Shown here: in pieces, positions 44,389-55,632 of the stretch
Numbering within the stretch: the stretch's first letter is position 1
How the letters are laid out: each line of letters opens with the position of its first letter
DNA from: Cryptomeria japonica
Taxonomy: Eukaryota > Streptophyta > Pinopsida > Cupressales > Cupressaceae
Length of the DNA: 64,000 bases
Reading direction: 5' to 3'
Assembly: GCF_030272615.1 (NCBI RefSeq)
Contig: NC_081412.1
Location: 473,910,157 to 473,974,156, forward strand
Translations under genes and position numbers: made by a program
The notes under the pieces: generated by a model
The model's input: the letters and a program-made list of their open reading frames with translations, nothing else
The model's database searches: none
Told to the model about the DNA's origin: nothing

Positions 44389-45835
44389 TGGCTACCTGAA
44401 ATGAAGTGGATACTATTGAGTGAACTCTAAAATTAACTTAATTTTTTTAGTGATGTTGCTGGACTCTCCTGAGTTGGAGTGGACGATGTTGAATCTTAGG
44501 AGAAAGTTAGTTTGGTTGAAATGGTATAGTGGGTTGAACGATTATTTAGAGAGAGCTATCTTGGGGCATAGTATGTAAGATTCAATTTTTTTTATGGTTG
44601 TATTACACCTACACATCATCAAACATTATACAAATAGTATGTAAGATTCAATTTTTTGTACTTTACCACATTGTGGCAACCTTAAATATATGCTTGCAAC
44701 CTTCTAAGTTTTTATTATGTATTGTCTTAACATTGTGGAAACCACTATGCACTTAAAATGTATTTCTTAAGATTATTTCACTCTCCAACATTGAATCTTC
44801 ATAATCTCATTAAAATTAAAGCCTTCAAATTAACTTGCATGTTTTTCCCATATGCAAAATTTCAACATATACAAGCATTTTAGGATAACCTTTAATATGT
44901 TTGAAAATGTCGCTTAAGCATTATAAACAATTCAAGAACACCATAAAAAGACTAGTCTACCATGCAACAATGTATATTGAAAATTATATCACACTAAACT
45001 TTTCAAACATCTCAAATCATAACATTTAACAAACAATCAAAGATCATCGTAAAATGTATACTTGATTTGAACACCAAGTCAACTTTTCTCGGTCATATAA
45101 GGCCTCGTGAGATTTTTAATTCTCATATTTATCGTACATACCCTTTGGGTGTTGAAATTGGGTCTTCATTATAAAATATCAAGTGATCCTAGTGGCTTGC
45201 TTTTACATAACCCAAAGTAGTTATAAATGCCCAGGTCATTGGTGTTGTTTGCCCTTTTTAATGCATACAACACTTGGTTATGAAAAAGAAAAAGGAAGGA
45301 GGTTTGTTGAGTTTGAGTGAACAAAGGACTTTGATTCCGAAGGTTTTCATTAAAAAAAATCAATGGTAGTGTTTCACATAAGATTATCAAGGAATAAATT
45401 TTAAGCGAATTAATTTAACAAATGACATGATTTTAACGGGATAAATCTAGATGAAAAATATGCAATGAATGGAGTAATAGATTCTACCCTTGTAATGAAG
45501 AACCATGATATATGTGGAGCTGATAAGGGAATAGAAAACCTTAACCCCGACTATGCTCCCCTAATTAACCCAAAAATCGTCGTCTTTTCTAAAAAGATTA
45601 TTGTGTGTGGAGAACCACAATTTTGTTTATTGTGTTTTGAATTTACATTGTGTGTCATGGAATTTTTGATAGTTAAATTCAAATTAAAAAATGGGAGTGT
45701 TTTAAAAAATTGCATGTAAGATTTTGACAAGTGCAAACTTAGGGTGCTCAATAAGTACATCCTCTGTCATAAGTAGATGCCAGTTCGATAATATATAACC
45801 TTGAATTGTGATCATAGGTTTTAGATAAAAGAAAA
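44389..45835. other. Intergenic, AT-rich; short direct repeat
   Basis: No gene recognised. A ~23-bp phrase (tagtatgtaagattcaattt plus t-run) occurs near 44570 and again near 44637. Short open stretches at 45465-45719 have no recognisable motif. Confidence 0.45.
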
Positions 45836-45911
45836 TATATATGCATTCAGTGCAACATATAGAGGCATTACATATAGCTAATCACATTTCATTTCGAGGC
45901 AATGCATATAG
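45836..45911 (+). repeat. Host tandem repeat flanking the LINE, with left target duplication
   Basis: aggcattacatatagctaat (45863) is followed by a second unit aggcaatgcatatag (45897-45911). The same kind of unit continues across the LINE at 53886 (aggcattgcatatagttgat). The 15-mer at 45897-45911 and that at 53886-53900 match 14 of 15 and are taken as the LINE target-site duplication. Confidence 0.7.
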
Positions 45912-46121
45912 TTTTTGATTAGGGGAAAATAGGTTTTGAAGGGTCCTTGAAACCCTTTACATCAAAGATTCAAAAGATAATCATCAAAGTCCACCAGAAA
46001 AACAAAAGGCAGCAACCACAGAAAGGACAGCTAGCCGAAAACAAAAACCCAACAACAGAAAATCACAACACAAAGAAACTAAACACTAGACAATAGAAAA
46101 AGCAAAGAAGAAGAACCAAGA

Positions 46122-47753
46122 CTAAGTGAAGTTATTTAGTAATTCGGCAACTTCTAGCTCCAATTGCTCCATTGTCACAACAGTCCTCATGATATATTTG
46201 CTTTGTTTTTGCTTCTTCCTAGTACTTGCTCGTGTTCTTTTTTCAAGACCAACTTCCTTATCTATAGGGGTTCCATCCTTCTCCTCAATAGTGTCCTCAA
46301 GGGCCTTATCCCCCTGGACTTGTTCGATTTTGCTGATAAGGACCTTGATACTATCAGAAGCTGCATTAAAAATCTTGTAACTTTGCTCCCCAATATTTTT
46401 GAGGGTCTTCTCAATCCCTTCCATCCTCTTTTCAGTTGCCCATGCTCTATCTTCCAGGGTTTTAAAGCTATTATGTTGGGCATTTATAATTTCCTCCACA
46501 TTGTTGATAGCTTTAGTCAGCTCACTTAAGCAGTTAGGTATAGAGTTGAATTTACCAGTGCCAATAGCTTCCAAAACTTCAAGTTTGCTAGCTTCCTAGA
46601 CCTGTTTGGCTTTTATGCTTTTAATTTCCTTCTGAACCCAAAAGAAGACCTTATTGAAGTAGTCCATACCATTTTTGATACAAAGGTCAAAGTCTAGAGG
46701 GAAGCTATCCTGAGCCTCATCTCCCATAGGGTCCAAGTTCACATCTAGGCCCACCTCCTTCCACTCAGCTATCTTAATTTACTTGTTGGGGGTATTCTCC
46801 CCAGCCAACCCCTTACTCTAATGCTTGGAGTCGGCAGGAAGGGGCGAGCGGTTCTTGGCTCCCAACTCCTCACCTCTTAGCATATTCCCCTTTTTCTTCT
46901 GGCTTGATATAATTTTAACCTCCTCACTGTTTTTCTCCATGTCAACTTCACTCTCCTCTTCTTCATCATACCAACTATCATCGTCCTCCCCCTTCTTTTT
47001 GTGATTGATCGACACTTTACCCTATTCTTCTTAACTGGTTTTCCTTTTACGCTTGCGTGACCTAGTGGTGTGGGGGTCCACCTCAACATTCACCTCTGTG
47101 TTGTATCCTTCGTCATCCTTATCATTTGAATAAGCCAAATCATCATCTAACTCAGATACCTCAGATATAGCCTGTTGAACAATGGTGTTCTTGATATCGT
47201 TGTATAGGACCACCATAATACCCTCATGTAAAGTAGGGTTAGTCTTAGGATTAGAGATAGCATCCATAATCCTAACATTTAGGGAACATAATAGGTAGTA
47301 GGGAAGAGAAATTTTCTCATTGCACCGGAAATGATTAAGAATAACAAAATCGTAACTATAAACTTTGGTATATCTACCATCTAAATTAATGAATTTCATG
47401 ATAGCAAACAAAATCCATTGCCAGAGCAACTTGATTACCTTAGGGCAGTAGTATGTATGGCTTCCCTTGACCAGTTTCACTTTCTCCACCTCGTCCTTGG
47501 GGAATTTCTTCACAACAACATCTGACAGCTTCCAGTCCCTATAGAATTTGATTCCATCTATCGACAGACCACTAGCCTCCGCTATCATGGTCTCATTAAC
47601 CTTAACCTTCCTACTACCAATGGTCAGGGTGACCTCATTCCACCCCTTTTTGAAAATCCTAGTGATTTTAGGTATTCTTTCTCCCATTCTTTCGATGTAA
47701 TCCGATATTTTTTTGCTTGCAGCACAACCCAAACCTGGGGATGGTCTTGCCAT
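46122..47753 (-). pseudogene. Extra ORF ("ORF3") at the 3' end of the LINE, five in-frame stops
   Basis: One frame of 543 codons from ATG 47753 to TGA 46122, without frameshift. Residues 1-240 form a globular domain (WNEVTLTIGSRKVKVNETMI, EASGLSIDGIKFYRDWKLSD, VIKLLWQWILFAIMKFINLD, YSYDFVILNHFRCNEKISLP). The W-x-x-[FI]-[LI] helix followed by FxxxNHFR and the hydrophobic YLLCSL is reminiscent of the plant 'putative transposon protein' (Transposase_32-like) fold. Then come an acidic/basic linker (SRKRKRKTS, DEEEESEVDMEKNSEE) and a C-terminal coiled coil (ELTKAINNVEEIINAQHNSF, ATEKRMEGIEKTLKNIGEQS) ending in a basic patch (RTRASTRKKQKQSK). Stops (TAA, TAG, TAG, TAA, TAG) lie only in linker regions and downstream. 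An overlapping frame 47911-47624 may hold the original N-terminus (KKMGGNHKRIEATKIDKWQD). Function unknown. Confidence 0.6.
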
Positions 47754-48047
47754 TTATCAATTTTTGTAGCCTCTATGCGCTTATGATTTCCCCCCATCTT
47801 CTTATCAGTATTAACAAAATGTAAATTCCAACAAATACCACTCTTCTCTACAAACTTTCTTTTTCTAAGAAACAAAGAAGAATCCTCTAGAAGCAAATAG
47901 ATATTTCTCAAGCTGCTACTTCAAATGGAAATAAGAACCCACAAAGCATGAGATATACAATGGCAATTAATGGTGTACCTCCTTCTTAGTTGATTACGAT
48001 ACCATTTCATGATGCCATGACCACCCCTACCATATCTAGAAATGATA

Positions 48048-48572
48048 TCAAATCCTACCTTGTTTTCCATGATATCTTTCATAATTTAAACTGTCACATG
48101 CCACTTGAGGGAGCTCCCCCTCTCCATACCAAATCTTTATCTGCCCACTCTGTACTGCCTCGTTGGCAGCCTAATCAACACTCTTGTTGGACTCTCTATA
48201 ATCATGAAAAATGTGATAATGGTCAAATCCATCAAGCAACTTCTTGGTCGTGTTGATAATATTTTTAATCGTCCACGACGGTTGTTGCTTACCAAGGAGG
48301 CAATTGATTATATTTATTTAGTCCCCCTCCACCCATATTTTTTTGGGTCCTAGTTGATGTGCTAATTTTATGGCTTGAAGGATGCCCATGGCTTTAGCCA
48401 AGTGATTAGTTTGTTTCCCCAAGGGGAAGGCAACCGCCTCCATGCAAAAACAAGCACTATTCCGGATAACTCCACCACACCCAATCAGTCCTAGGTTCCC
48501 TTTAGCAGCCCTGTCGAAGTTAGCTCCTTCAAACTTCATACTCTTCCTTATTGTTGCAATAATGAGATCCAA
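48048..48572 (-). pseudogene. LINE ORF2 C-terminal RNase H domain
   Basis: KFEGANFDRAAKGNLGLIGC, GGVIRNSACFCMEAVAFPLG, NHLAKAMGILQAIKLAHQLG, KKIWVEGD, then (past a TAA) INIINCLLGKQQPSWTIKNI and FHDYRESNKSVD, then (past a TAG at the usual Trp) AANEAVQSGQIKIW. The order fits plant RVT_3 RNase H. The first Asp (NFD) and the EGD and SVD Asp remain, but the conserved Glu of the AE-[AV]-x-[AG] helix is Lys (NHLAKAMG), so catalysis would be lost. ORF2 ends at TGA 48048-48050. Confidence 0.85.
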
Positions 48573-48589
48573 TAGCCATCATATTCTCA

Positions 48590-49540
48590 ACAAGATTTTG
48601 TTTTATCTTAGCCCACACCACTTCAAGGGAGTTAATGGCATTCCTGAAATTCTATTATTCCTTTCTTTCCAGATACACCATAGGATATATGGGAAGGAAA
48701 AATCCCACAGTTTCCTTATAGTCATATTTTTTGTTCTACAAGACCAACTCCTAAAACAATCTTGAATCTCCTCAGAAAACACCCAATTTAGACCCCATAG
48801 TTGGAAAAGCATCGACCAGATAGGTTGGACAAAAGAACAGTGAATAAAAATATGGTTCACAGATTCTTCATCATTAAGGCATAGGTAGCATCTATAGGGG
48901 ATGTTGAATCACCCCTTTCTCAGGTTATCTATGGTAGAATTTTATTTTGCAGAAGAATCCATAAAAAAATATTTATTTTAGGAGTCAAACCTATACACCA
49001 AGCTTTGGCCTAGTAGAGAATAGAGTCTTGAGACTCAGCCAACACAAGGACAACAAAAGCCATAGAATAAATCCCTGAAGGGGTTCCTCCCAACACCGAG
49101 TGGTCGTCCCTTCTTAGATTAATGACAACCTGGTTAAGTTTCATATTAACATGCTTTAAGTTAGGATCAATAGTTCTCAAGTCCACCCATTTCTGATCTC
49201 TCCAGTAGTCAGCAACTTTGACACCAAACTTTTTCTTGCAGGCTTGGATGATCACCTGAGGAACACAATGATCATTGAGAGGAGCACCTCCAATCCAGGC
49301 ATCATCCCAAAAATCAACCTTTCTACCATTATCAATGGCCCACACTTTTCCCGGACTCACAATTTCTTTTGCATGAGTAACACTATTCCATAAGGTAGAG
49401 CCACTCGAGATCTGATATGAGGCAAGGAAATCTTCCATGGTAGGATTTAGACGTAAGTATTTAGCCTTGCAAATTTCATTCCATTCACCTATTCCCTGAT
49501 ATATTCTCCATATATGTTTGGACAGTAGGGTTTTATTCAA
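48590..49540 (-). pseudogene. LINE ORF2 zinc-binding (zf-RVT) region
   Basis: 49540-49010 reads NKTLLSKHIWRIYQGIGEWN, GSTLWNSVTHAKEIVSPGKV and FWDDAWIGGAPLNDH, the usual segment after RT in plant LINEs (G-x-G-x-x-x-F-W-x-D-x-W). After a frameshift, 48905-48700 reads YRCYLCLNDEESVNHIFIHC then SFVQPIWSML, the C-x2-C...H-x4-H-C zinc-binding motif of zf-RVT, followed by WCIWKERNNRIS (canonical W-x-[IL]-W-x-[ED]-RN-x-R). All cysteines and histidines of the motif are present. Confidence 0.85.
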
Positions 49541-49559
49541 GGTTTAAATATTTCTTAGG

Positions 49560-51151
49560 CCAAGTCCCCCCACCTTCTTCAGTTTGCAAACTTTATCCCA
49601 GGCAATGAGGGAAACTCTCTTCTACTCCTCAACCCTGGACCACAGGAAAGATTTCTGAATTTTCTTAATTGCATCTATAGATTTACCAGGTATTTTGAAG
49701 AGACTTAAGGCATAAACTACAAGACATCGGAGAGAAGATTTCAAAAGCTGGATTTTACCTGCTTGGCTAAGAAGGGTACCTTTCCACCCAGCCAGCTTCT
49801 TGGTGAATCTATCAACAAGACTGTTCTAGAAAAGATCGGTAGGTTTCATACCCAAGGGGAGACCCAAGTAAATAGAAGGACCCTGGCCAATTTGACATTC
49901 CAAGATATGAGCCATCTTGGTTTGTCTATCCTCCGGAGTGTTGAAGAAGAATAAAGAGCTTTTCTACCAGTTACTCGATTGACCCGTAACAACACTATAA
50001 GTATTGAGAAGGTTCTTCATGTTAGTTTCTTGTCTGATGAATGAAGTACCCATTAAAATGGTATCATCAAGAAATTGTTGGTGAGAACAGGCCTTGAATC
50101 TAGAAGAGGGAGAAACTCCCAACAAAAGACCCTAAGAAACAAGTTTGCTTCTATTTCTGCCCAGACATTCAACCAAGATAATGAAGAGAATAGGGGAAAT
50201 GGAGTCCCCCTGCCTAGAGCCCCTCGAAGATTTAATGAAAGGGGAGGGCACACCATTCACGATGACATAGAATGAAGGAGTTGAAATAAGTTGGCCCACC
50301 AGCTTAATAAAATTTTCACAAAAACCAAAATATCTAAGCACCTTGTTCAAAAACCCCTAGTCCACCTAATCATAGGCCTTAGCCAAGTCCAATTTCATCA
50401 AGAAGCCCTGTTTCTTTGATTCCACCAATGAGTGAATATTTTCATGAATAGTAATGATATAGTCTATGATTTGTCTACTAGGCACGAAACCACTCTGTTG
50501 GGGTGAGATAATGGAAGGGAGAACCATGAGCAATCTACCAATAACCACCTTCAAGATAATCTTATAGAAGGAATTACACAAACTGATTGGTCTTAATTGA
50601 TCTATCCATTCAACCCCTGGATATTTGGGAATCAAAACCATAAAAGTGGCATTGAGTTCCTTTAGGATAAACCTAGCCCCAAAAAATTCTTGTACTCCCT
50701 TAACCAAATCCTTTTTGATAATGCTCCAAAAGGTTTGAAAGAATAACAAAGGGAACCCATCAGGTCCTGGGGATTTATTGCCATCAAAGGAGAACATCAC
50801 TTTCTTAACTTACCCTTTAGAAGGAATGGCAACTAGGAAATTGTTATGATCTTTGTTAATGAGGGAAGTAATGGTCTCCAAGAGGGCCCTTTGAGAATGA
50901 TCATCCAACCTACTATCTGCAGAGATAAGGGAGTTGAAAATTTTCCTGGCTTCATTCCTAATCTCATCATCCTTCCTTGTTTTAGATCCACCAATCCATA
51001 ATTTAGAAATCCTCTTAGCAGCCTTGTGTTTCATAGCATTCATATGGAAGAACCTGGTATTTATGTCCCCAACTTTAATCCAAAGGGATTGGGACCATTG
51101 TTTCCAAAATTCTTCTTCCCTTTTTATGATCTCATGAAACTTTACAAGCAT
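49560..51151 (-). pseudogene. LINE ORF2 reverse transcriptase domain
   Basis: 51151-50810 is the helical lead-in (EEFWKQWSQSLWIKVGDINT, RFFHMNAMKHKAAKRI). 50800-50366 has SFDGNKSPGPDGFPLLFFQT, IPKYPGVEWIDQLRPISLCN, LPSIISPQQSGFVPSRQIID and MKLDLAKAYD. After two TAG codons GFLNKVLRYFGF continues to NGVPSPFIKSSRGSRQGDSI, SPILFIILVECL and, past a stop, QQFLDDTILMG. All in one frame. This is the LINE RT order (K[SA]PGPDG, RPISL-N, Q-x-[AG]F[VI], D-x-x-KAYD, RQGD-x-[SL]SP-LF, [FY]ADD). The catalytic box is FLDD instead of FADD: both Asp kept, Ala changed to Leu. Then GPSIYLGLPLG and KLAGWKGTLLSQAGKIQLLK, both usual after RT. Confidence 0.9.
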
Positions 51152-52162
51152 TTCATTTTCCTCTCTGATAGAAACCTCAGTATATCCACTGGCTTGGATT
51201 TTTCTTGAATTTCCTTTAGCTCAAGTTGGGTTTTGGACTTAGCAGTGAATAGATCCCCAAAAACTTCCTTGTTCCATTTCTTAATATTATCTTTCACATA
51301 CCTTAATTTTTTCGCCATTCTATACATAGCGGTAAGTTTGACATCAATTGACCACCAATCCTCAATGGCCATCTCAAGGTTAGGATGATCCAACCACATC
51401 CTTTCAAATCTAAAAGGAAAATTTCTTTTTCCACTTATATTCTTTGCCACAAAAACCACAGGATAGTGGTCTGAACCAATCAGTGAAATATCTGATAGGG
51501 AGCTCTGATAGTGGATAAACTAGTCATTTGAGATAACGGCCCTGTCTAATCTGACTTGAATAAGACCCCCCCTGCCCTTCATTTAGTCCAAGTAAAATTG
51601 GCCCCTTGAAGATCAATATCATGCAGACCCTGGTTAATAATAAAGTTTAGCAGGTCCATTCTATTGTCTAATTGAGACGTGATGCCCCCAAACTTCTCAT
51701 TGTCACAGAGAGGGGTATTGAAGGCCCCCATCACCAGCCACTATTCATCCTTAAGAGGAGATCTAATAGCCTCCAACTTCTTCCAAAATTTGCATCTACC
51801 TAATCTATTATTAGGAGCATAAATATTAGTCAGGAGCCATGAGGTACCATCCTTTAAATGATGAAACCTTATAAAAGCCACGTATGTTATTATCCTTCTT
51901 AACAGGAACCCGTGTGACTCGCCTCATATTCCACAAAATGATAATGCCCCCAGAAGAACCATTAGAGCTACCTCCTAAAACCCCACCATCCTTCAAAAGC
52001 TTAATCTTCTCAACTTTCTCTTTTGTCATTTTTCGTTTCTTGGATAAGAACAATATCCTGTTTATGTTCTCTAATGAAATTTCTTAGAACATCCTATTTA
52101 TGTGGACTATTCAATCCATGAATATTCCATGAAATAATTTTAATTTTCTCTTTAGGGAACAT
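51152..52162 (-). pseudogene. LINE ORF2 apurinic/apyrimidinic endonuclease domain
   Basis: ATG at 52162 gives MFPKEKIKIISWNIHGLNSP, then HKQDIVLIQETKNDK: the W-N-[IV]-x-G-[LI]-N and QE-[TS]-K motifs of the L1 endonuclease, with catalytic Asn and Glu preserved. A frameshift after NDKRE leads to EKIKLLKDGGVLGGSSNGSS, GGIIILWN, then WYLMAPD / LLTNIYAPNN and LVMGAFNTPL (canonical [VI]GDFN; here GAFN, so the catalytic Asp is lost), then FTWTK. Endonuclease would nick target DNA for target-primed reverse transcription. Several frames and stops. Confidence 0.85.
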
Positions 52163-52169
52163 ACCTCAA

Positions 52170-53640
52170 GGATGGTCATCTGAGTTCCATTTGCTATATT
52201 CTTGCTTGCCTCTTGATCTATGAGTTGGATTGCTGATCTTCTTTGAGGGGGTGAGGGGATAAATCCTGTGTCGGCCTTAGTCCTGTTTTTGGCCTTGACA
52301 AGGGTAGCCTGGGGGGTTGACTTTGACCCATTTTTTCCACCTTTCTTTCATTCCACAACTTCATTATTTAGGATATCATCCTCTTGGTTGTTCTGGGTGG
52401 ATGCCTTTTATTTGAAAGCTTCTTCCTCAGCCCACTTTGTGCTTATATTAAGAAATGAAGTCATGGGGGATGGCTGGAATGTAGATTTCACCATCTCAAC
52501 CGACTGTTGTGATTCTAATGATAAAATCCCTCCAAGAACCAAACACCTCTAGGCGTTCTCATAGTCAGATCTAGGGCAATCCCTGTTAGTGTTTCCATGG
52601 TGCAGTTCAAAGCCACCTCCTCCTTGGTCTACAAAACCACTTGTATTTCTCCATCTTCCAGGTTATCACTTCGTTGTTCATCCTAATTGAGGTTTTGCCG
52701 ATCTCTCTCATCTTTGCCTATTTTATCCTCTTTTCCACCTTCAAACACATGGTTTTCTGGTTTTTCCATATTAATGTTCCCCCGTTGCTCAAAAGTGTCA
52801 GGGATGATGACACTCTGGGCTTCTTCTACCATTTTCTTTCCTTTTGAAACAACTAGTTGCTTAACAGGATTTTTGGCTCTCCATTGTGTTGTCTTGTCTT
52901 TCTTCTCTTTCTCTTTCACAACCTGTAGAGTTTTTTTTTTTGTAGTATGCCCTGAATTTTTATAGTGAAAACATGCAAAAGGGACACTTTCATATTCCAA
53001 TGGTTCCACCTACTTCCCCAATTTGGAGTTAATCTTAATAGATAAAGACATATCCATTCCTTGCATGACTCCCACACAAATCCTTGTAAAGGCGAGTCTT
53101 CTTCTAGCCATTGTGATAGGGTCCATAGATACGAGCTCCCTAAAGGAACTAGCGATTCCTTTAAAAACATCTTCAACCCAAAACTCCAGTGGGAGACCCA
53201 ATAGTCTGACCCAGGCTAGAGCTTGGACAAAAAAATATTCATTTAGGTCCATCAAAGGTGACCATTTTTATAGAGCCAACACATATTTTCTAATCAACTA
53301 AGGGCCATAACAAATCACCCTCGACATGTCTTCTTCACATGAAAAAGATAGAGACACCACACCTTTGGACAAGGCCATGATCTCTAGCTGGCCTTTGAGT
53401 GCCCATTTACATTTAGCAAACACCCTAACAACATCAATATTTGGTCTAGGGCCCAAAAAATTGCCAACCAGTGTTAGAGCCATAAGGTTGATGTTGTTCT
53501 CAATCACTGGGTCTGGAACTTCAATAGCAAATCTACCCTTTTCCAGTTCTAAGATATTATGCACTAAAGGGAGCTTGGACTTTCCACTGAGTTTCACACC
53601 AAACAAAGAAGTCCACGACCGACCGATGTCCCTATGACCA
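52170..53640 (-). pseudogene. LINE ORF1 (DUF4283-like, degenerate zinc knuckle)
   Basis: One frame from about 53640 to 52683 with two stops: KLPLVHNILELEKGRFAIEV, VFAKCKWALKGQLEIMALSK, SLSFSCEEDMSRVICYGP, then AWVRLLGLPLEFWVEDVFKG, RRRLAFTRICVGVMQGMDMS, YESVPFACFHYKNSGHTTKK. This is the DUF4283 domain followed by a zinc knuckle that reads C-F-H-Y-K-N-S-G-H-T-T-K-K: the second and last Cys of CxxCxxxGHxxxxC are lost. C-terminal part is charged. ORF1 proteins bind RNA and assemble the RNP. The upstream (5') part contains a run of nine C's at 53678. Confidence 0.85.
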
Positions 53641-53885
53641 GGTCCCTACCTTGGGTTGCCTCCAGCACGTGATTCTCCCCCCCCCACTGAGATTGAGAGG
53701 CCTATCGCCACTTTGTGGGTCCCCAAACATCAGATCCTTTCCATTTGGCTCAGAAGAGTCAGGGAAGTCCTGGGATCCGTCCTTTCCACCCGCCCCATCC
53801 TGAGTTCAAATTCAAAGTCGCTCCCTTCTCCCGCTTCTCTATTACTTACCTGAAGTATGTTGTTCTCTTAATGGATGTTATATAT

Positions 53886-53932
53886 AGGCATTGCATATAG
53901 TTGATCATGTTGCATTTAGTGCAACAATTATA
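53886..53932 (+). repeat. Right target duplication and host tandem-repeat unit
   Basis: aggcattgcatatag (53886-53900) repeats 45897-45911 with one mismatch and is followed by ttgatcatgttgcatttagtg, the homologue of ctaatcacatttcattt left of the LINE. The empty site was therefore inside a small tandem repeat. Confidence 0.7.
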
Positions 53933-53934
53933 GG

Positions 53935-55620
53935 CATCTTCCTGGTCGTTAATCAAGTGCTAAACAAGAACAATTAAGGAGCACATCTCATTAAGTTTCA
54001 TTGTTAGTCTCAGTTGCATAGTTGAATTGAGATCAATTCTCTTCATTTTTAAATTGTGTAGTTATTGAATTAAGCTAGTAATAATATAGTAAAGTGATTT
54101 AATTTAAGTGTGGACAACCTTTTTGTTTTTGACAAGAAATGCAACAAAAATTTAAATGAAACACAAAGAAGAGATACAAACTAAGTAGATTTAAAGAGCT
54201 CCAATTTTTTTTCTAGTTGTTTGAAAACCCCAGTTGGATCCCCTTATAGCGTGGGGATTTCTTTTCAATAGTCGAGTTCCATTTTAAGTTGAATATGATT
54301 CGAATTTTGCTGGTAGGATAACGAATCGTATTTTCCAATCCTCGGAAATGAAGTATTTAGATTGTATGATGTGCAAGCACAGTTTCAGTTCCCAACAGGA
54401 GAGATGGGCTTAAGCTATTTTTGATTAAAGTTAGGTCAATCACATAACTAATATTTGGTAGTTAATGAAAATGCATTTTCTGTAGTTGCATTTCTTGAGA
54501 GGCTCTGAATTCTCATTTCTAGACCTCCTATCTAAACTACCATTTGTTTCTGGTGGTGCTCGAATCTTTAGTTGTGCAGTGCAGTACTGGATCATTGTTT
54601 TGAAAAATGATTCTTGTATTCTTTGTATACCATCATCACCTCTTTCCATTCACTACACAAAATAAAATACATAACCAATGAGAGAAGTGTTAATTGATCA
54701 TTGAATGCTCTTCACTACATGCTCAACTTCTAGTCATCAGTTGTAGGATGCATCATATTTTTAAGATTTCCCTCCTTTTCTATTACTAATTGAGCTTTAT
54801 GTCTACAGATTAAAAGAATGGGATTTATGGTTGAGGTTGGTGGCAACAATGGACATATGTGGGTTTTGGAGGTTATTGCATGGGTTTTGGTGTACATGCA
54901 TTTCATCCTTTCCATGTAACATTTTGAAATACGAAACACAATGTCATTCTCTTGTTATATGCTCTTTGATTCTATTAGTCATCTACATGGTATGTTGACT
55001 CATATTGGAGGTTCTTGAACTAATTTATGATAGAGGCTTGCAGGTTGTATATCACATTATTTTTTACAATATGACTAAGTTAAGTTCATGGATGATATGA
55101 GGTGTACTTGATGGTGTATGATGCACATTTCTTGAAACCATTCATTTGATTTGTGAAAATATCTTCTTAGGTAAACGAGGTTTTTATACCCCTTGAACAA
55201 AAATTACCTCTATGCAATTAGCTATATGATTACAATGTTGGATTGATGGAATGTGTAAATAGGAAGTTAGTAGTTGCTGGGAAACTGGGAAACCAGTATT
55301 TGGCAGCCCTGTTAGAATAATGTATCATTTAGTTTATGTTGTTGGCCATATTCTATGCAAAGATTACGAGATGTCATTCTTTTTTATGCTTTGTTTTTTT
55401 TCTGTGAATTGTTAATTGGATTTTTTTGAAGAGATGTCAATGATTTCTTTGAAATTTGAGTTTGGTTGCAGCAATGTTACTTGTTTCACATTACTGGAAA
55501 TGATTCACATGGTATCCCAACATCTTTCATGTGGGCAAATCACTCATAGGGCTAGGATGTTGCATTCATTATATATGTGTATTTAAGGTATTTAGTCCTT
55601 GCCAAATTCAAGGTCATCAA
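53935..55620. other. Intergenic, no recognisable gene
   Basis: AT-rich with scattered short open stretches on both strands; no domain, RNA gene or shared repeat recognised. Confidence 0.5.
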
Positions 55621-55632
55621 CCCTAAGAGACA

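Larger units (their letters stand above)
45912..53885 (-). mobile_element. L1-type plant LINE with three ORF regions
   Basis: Orientation -. 5' end at right: ORF1 (53640-52170), ORF2 with endonuclease, RT, zinc-binding and RNase H domains (52162-48048), then an unexpected third ORF (47753-46122) and a 3' untranslated end (46121-45912) that closes with cccctaatcaaaaa, a short A-tail, directly followed by the duplication ctatatgcattgcct. Total about 7.97 kb; typical plant L1 elements of ORF1 plus ORF2 are around 6 kb, and the excess is the third ORF. Lesions: stops mostly TAA/TAG, two or more frameshifts in ORF2, altered RT and RNase H catalytic residues. The A-tail is only five residues long. 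Confidence 0.75.
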
